From UBA4416 sp043719555 (lineage in GTDB: Bacteria > Bacteroidota > Bacteroidia > B-17B0 > Aurantibacillaceae), in assembly GCA_043719555.1 (NCBI GenBank), contig JAYSTR010000029.1:1-5643 (forward strand): 5,643 bases of DNA. The letters run 5' to 3'. Positions within the stretch are counted from its first letter, which is position 1. The number at the start of each line of letters is the position of its first letter. The notes below the pieces were generated by a model. It saw only the letters and a list, made by a program, of their open reading frames with translations. It had not been told where the DNA came from and did not search any database. Shown here piece by piece: positions 1-5,643 of this stretch. The translations under genes were made by a program, and so were the position numbers.

Positions 1-32
1 CTAAAAACATTCCATTAGAAAAAGATATTTAA
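1..32 (+). CDS. 3' end of an upstream gene, probably ccoQ (cbb3 oxidase small subunit), partial
   Basis: Only the last nine codons and the stop (TAA at 30-32) are visible; the frame whose first complete codon begins at base 3 reads KNIPLEKDI. The other two forward frames have stops at 2-4 and 16-18. A short charged tail with an 'IPL-acidic' pattern, ending ten bases before ccoP, fits the C-terminus of a Bacteroidota CcoQ/FixQ, the small one-helix subunit usually encoded directly before ccoP. The identity rests on position and this weak tail resemblance, so it is an inference. The end of a ccoNO gene or of another small protein cannot be excluded. Confidence 0.5.
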   Translation, partial: KNIPLEKDI

Positions 33-42
33 ATAACTACCT

Positions 43-1248
43 ATGATTAACTTTAAAAACATAAAATCAAATTGGCTAATGAGTTTATTAGCTACTCCAA
101 TAGTTACTTTTGCTCAAGAGGCAAAGGTGGAGCCAACATCTACTTATTTTTCAAATGCATTATTTATAACATTATTAGTGGCAATAATTTTATTGTTAAT
201 ATTAATTGTTGCTATGAGTAGTGTGCTGAAAAATTTAACACAAAGCGAATACTTTCAAAATAAGTATAAGACAAAATCATCTAGTAATACTACAGTTACA
301 ACGTTATTATTATTGTTTTGTTTGGCTGGTGGTAATCTATTAGCTCAAGAACCAGTTAAAGCGGTTGCAGTTAAAAACGATTGGTTGATTGGAGGGTTAG
401 ATGGCTTCACATTTTATTTTATGATGGCTGTAATTTTTATTGAGGGTATAGTAATTTATTTATTATTTAATTTAATAAAAGGGTTTGTTAAAACAGATGC
501 GGTATTATCTAATTCAACGGTAGCTTCAGAAAAAACAGTTGTTGTAAAAGAAGTATCAATTTTAGATAAATTAAATGCATCTGTTGATATTGAAAAAGAA
601 GGAGAGATTTTATTAGATCATGATTATGATGGAATTAAAGAGTTGGATAATAATTTACCACCATGGTGGAAATATGGTTTCTATTTAACTGTTGTTGTTG
701 CTTTTGTTTATTTAATTCATTTTCACGTTTTTAAAACTGGTGATTTACAAGGTATAGAATATAATAACGAGGTTGCTAAAGCAAAAATAGAATTAGAAGA
801 GTATATGAAAACATCTGCTAATAATGTTGATGAAACATCGGTTAAAATGTTAGAAGGTGCTGATATAGCTGCAGGGAAAGAAGTATTTACTGCAAATTGC
901 GTAGCATGTCATGGTAAATTAGGTGAAGGAACAGTTGGCCCTAATTTAACAGATACCTATTGGTTACATAGTGGTGGAATTTCTGATATTTTTAAATCTA
1001 TAAAATATGGTTGGGTTGATAAAGGCATGAAATCGTGGAAAGAAGATTTATCACCTATGCAAATAGCACAAGTTGCAAGTTATATTAAAACTTTAGCAGG
1101 AACAAATCCTCCAAATGCAAAAGCTCCACAAGGTGATGTATATACTGAAGCTGGAGCTGTTGCACCAATTGCAGATAGTACGGCTACTGTAATTGATAGT
1201 TTAGCTATAAAAGCATTGGTTAAAGATACTTTAACCGTAAAAAAATAA
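43..1248 (+). CDS. ccoP: cbb3-type cytochrome c oxidase subunit III, mono-heme cytochrome c (CcoP/FixP)
   Basis: This is the membrane-anchored cytochrome c subunit that carries electrons towards the CcoN heme-copper site. The 401-residue protein starts with a signal-like segment (about 10-25, ending TFAQ), followed by a membrane helix (about 38-60). A second signal-like hydrophobic stretch (86-101, ending LLAQ) and another helix (about 122-147) come next. The FixP_N signature lies at 193-209 (HDYDGIKELDN..LPPWW) and runs into a helix at about 211-230. A class I cytochrome c domain covers about 272-352, with one heme site CVACH (C286, C289, H290) and probable axial ligand M329 in KGMKSW. The conserved post-heme segment TNPPNAKAPQGD (354-365) is followed by an A/T/D-rich tail to residue 401. 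Proteobacterial CcoP carries two CXXCH sites; this one has a single site, as I recall for Bacteroidota. The ATG at 43 is preceded by no Shine-Dalgarno sequence. The gene lies ten bases after the upstream stop and 21 before ccoG. Confidence 0.95.
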   Translation: MINFKNIKSNWLMSLLATPIVTFAQEAKVEPTSTYFSNALFITLLVAIILLLILIVAMSSVLKNLTQSEYFQNKYKTKSSSNTTVTTLLLLFCLAGGNLLAQEPVKAVAVKNDWLIGGLDGFTFYFMMAVIFIEGIVIYLLFNLIKGFVKTDAVLSNSTVASEKTVVVKEVSILDKLNASVDIEKEGEILLDHDYDGIKELDNNLPPWWKYGFYLTVVVAFVYLIHFHVFKTGDLQGIEYNNEVAKAKIELEEYMKTSANNVDETSVKMLEGADIAAGKEVFTANCVACHGKLGEGTVGPNLTDTYWLHSGGISDIFKSIKYGWVDKGMKSWKEDLSPMQIAQVASYIKTLAGTNPPNAKAPQGDVYTEAGAVAPIADSTATVIDSLAIKALVKDTLTVKK

Positions 1249-1269
1249 ATTGAATACGTACTTGTAATT

Positions 1270-2670
1270 ATGGAACCTGATAGTAAAAATGAAAGCTTTA
1301 GAGATACAATTGCTACTATAAATAGCGAAGGTAAAAGAGCTTGGATTTTTCCTAAAAAACCATCAGGAAAACTGTTTAATTTAAGAGCCTATTTAAGTTA
1401 TATATATTTAGTTGTATTTTTTGGTTTGCCATTTATTAAATTAAATGGCGAACCTTTATTTTTATTAGACGTAGTTCATAAAAAATTTATTTTATTTGGA
1501 ATGATTTTTTGGGCACAAGATTTTTTTATCTTTGGCTTGGGAATGCTCATATTCATTGTGTTTATTGCATTGTTTACAGTTGTTTTTGGTAGAGTATTTT
1601 GTGGATGGGCGTGTCCTCAAACAATTTTTATGGAAATGCTTTTTCGTAGAATAGAATATTTTATCGAAGGAGATGCTAACCATCAAAAAGCATTAAAACA
1701 AGCATTGTGGAATCAGGAGAAAATTGTAAAAAGAGTTTCAAAATTTATTTTGTTTTTTGCAATGTCTTATTTAATTGCAAATGCAATGCTTTGTTATTTT
1801 ATAAGTGTTGATGAAGTTTTTAAATTTTATACTCAGCCAGGAAATCACGTTGGTGGTTTAATTGCATTAGTCATTTTTACATTTGTGTTTTATTTTGTGT
1901 ACTCTTATTTACGTGAGCAAGTGTGTTTAATTGTTTGTCCTTATGGTCGTATGCAAGGTGTATTGTTAGATAAAAATTCTATAGTTGTTGCATATGATTA
2001 TTTAAGAGGGGAACCTCGACATAAAATCAAAAAAAATGAAGAGCATGGCAAAGGCGATTGCATAGATTGTGGATTATGTGTGAAAGTTTGTCCAACTGGT
2101 ATAGATATTAGAAACGGAACTCAATTAGAATGTGTAAACTGCACGGCTTGTATTGATGAGTGTAATACTGTTATGGAAAAAGTGAATTTACCAATAGGAT
2201 TAATTCGCTATGATTCTGAAAATGGGATTAAAAATAATCAAAAATTAAAGTTTACAACTCGTATGAAAGCCTATACGATTGTATTACTTGCTCTGATTGG
2301 ACTCGAAGTGTTTTTGTTAACCACACGTTCCGATTATGATGCAACAATTCTTAGGGCAAAAGGTATGCTTTATCAAGATCAACCAAATGATAAATTAAGT
2401 AATTTATATACAATTAAACTCGTAAATAAAACTCGTAAGGATTTGCCTGTAGAAATTAAAGTAGAAAATTATTCAGCCGAAATTCAAATTATAGGTAAAG
2501 ATTTAAATGTAAAAAGCGAAGCTGTATCTGAAGGTGAATTCTTTGTTATTTTAAAAAAGGCAGATATAAAAGAAAGAAAATCTATTTTAGAAATAGGTGT
2601 ATATTCTAATCATCAAAAAATTAAAACAGTTAAAACTAATTTTTTAAGTAATATTTCACGATCTAAATAA
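1270..2670 (+). CDS. ccoG: cbb3 oxidase assembly factor CcoG (FixG/RdxA-like polyferredoxin)
   Basis: CcoG/FixG is an integral membrane iron-sulfur protein needed for cbb3 oxidase biogenesis; in studied proteobacteria it is linked to reducing copper for the CuB centre. The 466 residues are the usual length. Hydrophobic segments lie at about 41-58, 84-107, 158-178, 194-214 and 334-351. The family signature CGWACPQ is at 111-117, and a second, REQVCLIVCPYGRMQ, at 215-229 (C219, C223). Two [4Fe-4S] ferredoxin sites follow: C264, C267, C270 with partner C298, and C288, C291, C294 with partner C274, the latter followed by P275. The region after about 355 is the FixG C-terminal Ig-like domain expected on the periplasmic side. 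No key cysteine is missing. The ATG at 1270 follows ccoP by 21 bases in the context AATTATG. ccoH begins eight bases downstream, so the genes are probably co-transcribed. Confidence 0.97.
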   Translation: MEPDSKNESFRDTIATINSEGKRAWIFPKKPSGKLFNLRAYLSYIYLVVFFGLPFIKLNGEPLFLLDVVHKKFILFGMIFWAQDFFIFGLGMLIFIVFIALFTVVFGRVFCGWACPQTIFMEMLFRRIEYFIEGDANHQKALKQALWNQEKIVKRVSKFILFFAMSYLIANAMLCYFISVDEVFKFYTQPGNHVGGLIALVIFTFVFYFVYSYLREQVCLIVCPYGRMQGVLLDKNSIVVAYDYLRGEPRHKIKKNEEHGKGDCIDCGLCVKVCPTGIDIRNGTQLECVNCTACIDECNTVMEKVNLPIGLIRYDSENGIKNNQKLKFTTRMKAYTIVLLALIGLEVFLLTTRSDYDATILRAKGMLYQDQPNDKLSNLYTIKLVNKTRKDLPVEIKVENYSAEIQIIGKDLNVKSEAVSEGEFFVILKKADIKERKSILEIGVYSNHQKIKTVKTNFLSNISRSK

Positions 2671-2678
2671 TATATATC

Positions 2679-3113
2679 ATGAGCTGGGGACATAAAATAA
2701 CCATATTGTATTTAAGCTTTGTAGCTTTAATAGTAACACTTGTAGTGCTTTGTTTCGGACAAAAAGTTGAACTCGAAAGTAAAGACTATTATGCACAAGA
2801 ACTTAAATTTCAAAATAAAATTGACGCCATTGATAATGAGAAAAAATTAAATAAGACAATTACTCATAATATTTATCCAACAGAAATTGTGTTAACGGCT
2901 GATTCATCTCTTACGACTAATAATTTTGAAGGAACCATTAATTTTTTTAGACCATCAGATTCTTCAAAAGATGTAAAGCTTAAAATGAAGTTTATCAATC
3001 ATCAACAGGTTATCACTACATCTCAATTAATTCATGGAGTTTATAAAATGCAACTATCGTGGATAAATAATGGCATAAATTATTTTAAAGAGGAAATTGT
3101 GTTTATAAAATAA
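2679..3113 (+). CDS. ccoH: cbb3 oxidase assembly protein CcoH (FixH family)
   Basis: CcoH/FixH is a small single-pass membrane protein required for assembly of the cbb3 oxidase. The 144-residue product begins MSWGHK, has one membrane helix at about 7-26, and then the family's most recognisable stretch, KDYYAQELKFQNKID (35-49). The rest is a predicted extracytoplasmic beta-rich domain ending in a GVYKMQLSW...NYFKEEIVF pattern (about 120-142) typical of FixH C-termini. Length and arrangement match Bacteroidota FixH proteins. The ATG is eight bases after the ccoG stop and the next gene starts six bases after this one, so translation is probably coupled within one transcript. Overall sequence conservation in this family is low, so the call leans on the DYYAQEL motif plus the position after ccoG. 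Confidence 0.92.
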   Translation: MSWGHKITILYLSFVALIVTLVVLCFGQKVELESKDYYAQELKFQNKIDAIDNEKKLNKTITHNIYPTEIVLTADSSLTTNNFEGTINFFRPSDSSKDVKLKMKFINHQQVITTSQLIHGVYKMQLSWINNGINYFKEEIVFIK

Positions 3114-3119
3114 ACAATA

Positions 3120-3884
3120 ATGGAACTTATTATTGCAGCCATATCATTAGGCCTTTTAGGTAGTTTTCATTGCATTGGTATGTGTGGTCCTATTGCTTTG
3201 GCTTTGCCTGTGCATCAATATGGTTCAGCAAAAAAATACATAGGAATTTTATTATACAATATTGGCAGAGTTGCTACGTATACATCGTTAGGTGTATTAT
3301 TTGGATTACTAGGTCAATCATTTTTTTTAGGTGGTTTTCAACAAATGCTATCTATAAGTATTGGTATATTATTATTATTGTCAGTAATTATTTCTCAAAC
3401 TAAATGGTTTAATACACCAAGTTTTGGTTTTATGTATTCGTTTATAAATAATCTAAAACAACAATTGGGGAATTTATTTAATAAAAAAGGGTTGCATTTT
3501 TTATTTTTAATTGGATTATTAAATGGGTTATTACCCTGCGGATTAGTTTACTTAGGTATTGCAGGAGCTTTAGCAACTGGGCATTATATAAAAGGAGCGG
3601 AGTTTATGTTTTATTTTGGGATTGGTACTATTCCTATTATGTATGCCGTTGCTTTTTTCGGCCAATTTATCACCTTAAAATACCGCAATGTTATTCGTCA
3701 ATCAATGCCATTTGTTGTTTCATTTATGGCTATATTATTAATTCTTCGTGGATTAAATCTAGGTATACCATATCTAAGTCCTGAGTTTGAAAAAAACAGT
3801 AACACAATTTCTTGTTGCGAAAAACCGTCTAATAAAACTCATCAGGATTTCAAGCCTGTTAAATCTTGTTGTCATAAAAAATAA
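3120..3884 (+). CDS. TauE/SafE-family (DsbD_2/UreH-like) membrane protein with double-cysteine tail, cbb3-associated
   Basis: This polytopic membrane protein of 254 residues has six predicted helices (about 3-26, 41-66, 75-92, 125-151, 160-185, 194-216). The N-terminal motif GSFHCIGMCGP (14-24; H17, C18, C22) and the mid-protein motif NGLLPCG (135-141; C140) are marks of the family annotated as sulfite exporter TauE/SafE (COG2836; DsbD_2/UreH-like fold). Members next to ccoG and ccoH are suspected of moving copper or reducing equivalents for oxidase assembly; the sulfite-exporter name is inherited and not supported by this context. The HCxGMCG and LPCG cysteines, placed in membrane segments, could bind a metal or do redox chemistry. 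The soluble tail has two similar clusters, SCCEK (231-235) and SCCHK (249-253), which may form a copper-binding site; that is inference. The gene lies six bases after ccoH and four before the decarboxylase. Confidence 0.88.
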   Translation: MELIIAAISLGLLGSFHCIGMCGPIALALPVHQYGSAKKYIGILLYNIGRVATYTSLGVLFGLLGQSFFLGGFQQMLSISIGILLLLSVIISQTKWFNTPSFGFMYSFINNLKQQLGNLFNKKGLHFLFLIGLLNGLLPCGLVYLGIAGALATGHYIKGAEFMFYFGIGTIPIMYAVAFFGQFITLKYRNVIRQSMPFVVSFMAILLILRGLNLGIPYLSPEFEKNSNTISCCEKPSNKTHQDFKPVKSCCHKK

Positions 3885-3891
3885 AATTATG
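3885..3891 (+). promoter_or_regulatory. Start context AATTATG that fixes the decarboxylase start
   Basis: The bases directly before and including the ATG at 3889 read AATTATG. The same seven bases surround the starts of ccoG (1266-1272) and hemN (5135-5141). No purine-rich Shine-Dalgarno sequence is present, in keeping with the A/T-rich leaders common in Bacteroidota. The shared context and the tight spacing after the previous stop favour this start over an in-frame TTG at 3787. Confidence 0.5.
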
Positions 3892-5136
3892 TTTTGGGAA
3901 AAATATTCATATTCACAAATTAAGAGTAAAGTATTTGATTCTTTAAGTAAAAATACAAACTACCGTACCGAAAACATTATTGGTATACCTGGAACATTTT
4001 TAGATACTGAAATATTTTATGACGATGCACCTTTTTTAAAAGACGCCCCATTTATCTCTACATTAATTGCAAATCCCAATCACATTGGAGTACATACTTT
4101 TGGTGATGAGCACGAAGATTTTTTTGCAGGAACTCAAGAACTCGAAAAAGATTTAATTAAAATTTGTGCCGAAGAAATTTTTGGAGCAGAACCAAATACA
4201 TATGATGGTTATGTAGCTAGCGGAGGAACGGAAGCAAACATTGAAGCCTTGTGGATTTACAGAAATTATTTTATTAAGGAATACGATGCTAAGATGCATG
4301 AAATTGCAGTAGTTTATTCAGCAGATACGCATTACTCTATTCCTAAAGGCATCGACTTATTAAATTTACAAAGTATTGAATTAAATGTGCATCAGATTAC
4401 GCGCGAAATTTTAATTAAGGATTTTGAACAAAAAATTGAATTTGCTCTTACAAATGGTATTAAGTATTTTATCATTAATATGAATATGTCAACTACCATG
4501 TTTGGTTCTGTTGATGATATAGAGGCCATTACTTCATTCTTAAATTTATTACATATTAATTATAAGCTACACGTTGATGGTGCTTACGGCGGATTTATTT
4601 TTCCCTTTACAAATTCATCAAATTCCTATTCTTTTAAAAATGAAAATATATCATCTTTTTCAATCGATGGACACAAAATGTTACAAGCACCATACGGAAC
4701 AGGTATTTTTTTAGCACGTAAAGATTTATTACAATATGTCTGTACTAATGAAGCCGGTTATGTTAAAGGAAAAGATTTCACATTGTGTGGAAGTCGCTCA
4801 GGTGCAAATGCCGTATGTGTTTGGATGATTTTGAGAATACACGGCTCTAATGGTTGGGCCGTTAAGATGCGACAGTTAGTTGATAGAGCTACTTTAATTT
4901 GTGAAAAATTAGATGACTTAAATATAAAATATTTCAGACACCCAGATTTAAACATTGTTACGATTGACGCAAATTATATGAGTAAATCGTTAGCTATTAA
5001 ATATCATTTAGTGCCTGATAATCATAATAAAAAACCTAACTGGTATAAAATTGTAGTTATGCCTCACGTAAAACAAGGCATTATTGATAATTTTTTAACT
5101 GAACTAGAAAATGAATGTCAACTAAAAAATAAATAA
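3889..5136 (+). CDS. PLP-dependent group II amino-acid decarboxylase-like protein, substrate unassigned
   Basis: This is a fold-type I PLP enzyme of 415 residues, probably cytoplasmic, with no signal peptide or membrane helix. SGGTEAN (111-117) should bind the cofactor phosphate. H148 in SADTHYS is placed like the histidine that stacks on the PLP ring. D230 in HVDGAYGGF should pair with the pyridine nitrogen, and K263 in SIDGHKM should be the Schiff-base lysine. CGSRSGANAV (300-309) is another conserved block. These motifs match group II decarboxylases; relatives are commonly named histidine decarboxylase, and the HVD-A-GGF and HKM patterns also resemble MfnA-type tyrosine/aspartate decarboxylases. 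Motifs alone do not settle the substrate. The reading frame extends upstream to a TTG at 3787, but the ATG at 3889 avoids a 98-base overlap, lies four bases after the previous stop and gives a normal start, MFWEKYSYSQ. hemN follows two bases after the stop. Confidence 0.88.
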   Translation: MFWEKYSYSQIKSKVFDSLSKNTNYRTENIIGIPGTFLDTEIFYDDAPFLKDAPFISTLIANPNHIGVHTFGDEHEDFFAGTQELEKDLIKICAEEIFGAEPNTYDGYVASGGTEANIEALWIYRNYFIKEYDAKMHEIAVVYSADTHYSIPKGIDLLNLQSIELNVHQITREILIKDFEQKIEFALTNGIKYFIINMNMSTTMFGSVDDIEAITSFLNLLHINYKLHVDGAYGGFIFPFTNSSNSYSFKNENISSFSIDGHKMLQAPYGTGIFLARKDLLQYVCTNEAGYVKGKDFTLCGSRSGANAVCVWMILRIHGSNGWAVKMRQLVDRATLICEKLDDLNIKYFRHPDLNIVTIDANYMSKSLAIKYHLVPDNHNKKPNWYKIVVMPHVKQGIIDNFLTELENECQLKNK

Positions 5137-5138
5137 TT

Positions 5139-5643
5139 ATGGATTTAGTTTCAAAATATAATATACAAGCCCCACGTTACACGAGTTATCCAACAGTACC
5201 TTATTGGGATAATAATATGAGTGAATCTTTATGGATGCAACATATTAAGCATGCTTTTATAAAACATAATACGGATGGTATCAGTTTGTACATACACTTG
5301 CCTTTTTGCGAAAGCTTATGTACCTATTGCGCTTGTAATACACGTATTACGGTTAATCATAAAGTTGAATTACCATATATAGAAACCCTTATTAAAGAAT
5401 GGCATTTATATTTAAATCAGTTTTCAGATAAACCTTTAATTAAAGAAATTCATTTAGGTGGTGGCACTCCAACTTTTTTCACACCAGATAATTTATCGTA
5501 TTTAATTTCAAGTATTTTAAAAACTGCTAATATTGCAAATGATTATGATTTTAGTTTCGAGGGTCATCCAAGTAATACAACTAAAGCACATTTACAAGCA
5601 TTATATAATTTAGGATTTAAGCGTGTAAGTTTTGGTATTCAAG
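5139..5643 (+). CDS. hemN: oxygen-independent coproporphyrinogen III oxidase HemN, 5' part
   Basis: HemN is a cytoplasmic radical-SAM enzyme that converts coproporphyrinogen III to protoporphyrinogen IX without oxygen, a step of heme synthesis. The window holds the first 168 codons, about 35-40% of a usual 450-residue HemN; the gene runs off the edge. The visible motifs are PRYTSYPT (12-19), YIHLPFCESLCTYCACN (51-67) with the radical-SAM cluster cysteines C57, C61 and C64 plus the HemN-type extra C66, GGGTPT (107-112), and FEGHPS (140-145). The PRYTSYPT leader and the C-x-C ending separate it from HemW, which lacks that leader and usually has an aromatic residue in place of the fourth cysteine. 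The ATG is two bases after the decarboxylase stop, in the context AATTATG, so it is probably read from the same transcript. Oxygen-independent heme synthesis fits a cbb3 oxidase operon used at low oxygen. Confidence 0.95.
   Translation, partial: MDLVSKYNIQAPRYTSYPTVPYWDNNMSESLWMQHIKHAFIKHNTDGISLYIHLPFCESLCTYCACNTRITVNHKVELPYIETLIKEWHLYLNQFSDKPLIKEIHLGGGTPTFFTPDNLSYLISSILKTANIANDYDFSFEGHPSNTTKAHLQALYNLGFKRVSFGIQ

Larger units (their letters stand above)
1..5643 (+). other. Probable single operon: cbb3 oxidase assembly genes, decarboxylase and hemN
   Basis: All seven genes run in the same direction with gaps of 10, 21, 8, 6, 4 and 2 bases. None of the gaps is long enough to hold a promoter with a hairpin terminator, and I see no such structure in them. 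The unit begins upstream of the window (ccoN/ccoO expected) and continues past its end. Any promoter or oxygen-responsive operator must lie upstream of the window or inside a coding region. Confidence 0.75.

Noticed and set aside
1249..1269. Possible FNR-type operator or promoter in the longest gap, around TTGAATACGTACTTG
   Set aside because: The short TACGTA palindrome and the TTGAA half do not form TTGAT-N4-ATCAA, and 21 bases between two co-directional genes is too little to argue for a separate promoter.
1492..1686. 64-codon open frame on the minus strand
   Set aside because: It lies wholly inside ccoG opposite its conserved CGWACPQ region; its lysine/asparagine-rich composition is what an antisense reading of an AT-rich membrane gene gives.
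3321..3328. Run of eight T in the TauE/SafE-like gene as a possible phase-variation tract
   Set aside because: It encodes in-frame Phe-Phe in a hydrophobic segment and similar T or A runs are scattered through this AT-rich window; the frame is intact and the tract is short.
3170..3403. 77-codon open frame on the plus strand in another frame
   Set aside because: It is inside the TauE/SafE-like gene and full of Trp, Tyr, Ile and Ser from out-of-frame reading; it has no recognisable motif.
3787..3888. Upstream TTG start adding 34 residues to the decarboxylase
   Set aside because: It would overlap the preceding gene by 98 bases, and the added stretch is only a frame-shifted reading of that gene's tail. 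The ATG at 3889 has a start context shared with two neighbours and gives a normal family N-terminus.
4758..4955. 65-codon open frame on the minus strand
   Set aside because: It is antisense to conserved decarboxylase sequence with no motif or start context of its own.
5139..5643. HemW (heme chaperone) instead of HemN
   Set aside because: The PRYTSYPT leader and the CxxxCxxCxC cluster motif are HemN features.
1..5643. Mobile element, CRISPR array, tRNA or defence system
   Set aside because: No direct or inverted repeat pairs, repeat-spacer pattern, transposase or integrase motifs or tRNA-like cloverleaf were seen, and nearly every base is accounted for by recognisable genes.

Overview
The window is a compact, AT-rich stretch (roughly 30% GC by eye) with every gene on the + strand and gaps of only 2 to 21 bases. 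The gene content is a cbb3-type cytochrome c oxidase (cco/fix) locus. Three things suggest a member of the Bacteroidota: a CcoP with a single heme c, start codons with no Shine-Dalgarno sequence and A/T-rich leaders, and the order ccoQ-ccoP-ccoG-ccoH-TauE/SafE-like. This assignment is an inference from gene style, since there is no rRNA or other marker.

Layout: positions 1-32 hold the last codons of an upstream gene, probably ccoQ. Next come ccoP (43-1248, membrane cytochrome c subunit), ccoG (1270-2670, membrane polyferredoxin assembly factor), ccoH (2679-3113, FixH-like assembly factor) and a TauE/SafE (DsbD_2/UreH-like) membrane protein with a double-cysteine tail (3120-3884). These are followed by a PLP-dependent amino-acid decarboxylase-like enzyme (3889-5136) and the 5' part of hemN, oxygen-independent coproporphyrinogen III oxidase (5139 to the window edge).

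How the genes fit together: CcoP passes electrons into the high-affinity terminal oxidase used at low oxygen. CcoG, CcoH and probably the TauE/SafE-like protein help assemble it and supply copper. HemN makes protoporphyrinogen precursor without oxygen, so heme can still be made in the micro-oxic conditions where cbb3 oxidase is used. The decarboxylase between the TauE/SafE-like gene and hemN has no obvious role in oxidase assembly and is the main unexplained element. I see no RNA genes, mobile elements, CRISPR arrays, terminators or non-coding stretch longer than 21 bases. The window looks like a mostly known respiratory operon with a few points worth checking rather than a new system.
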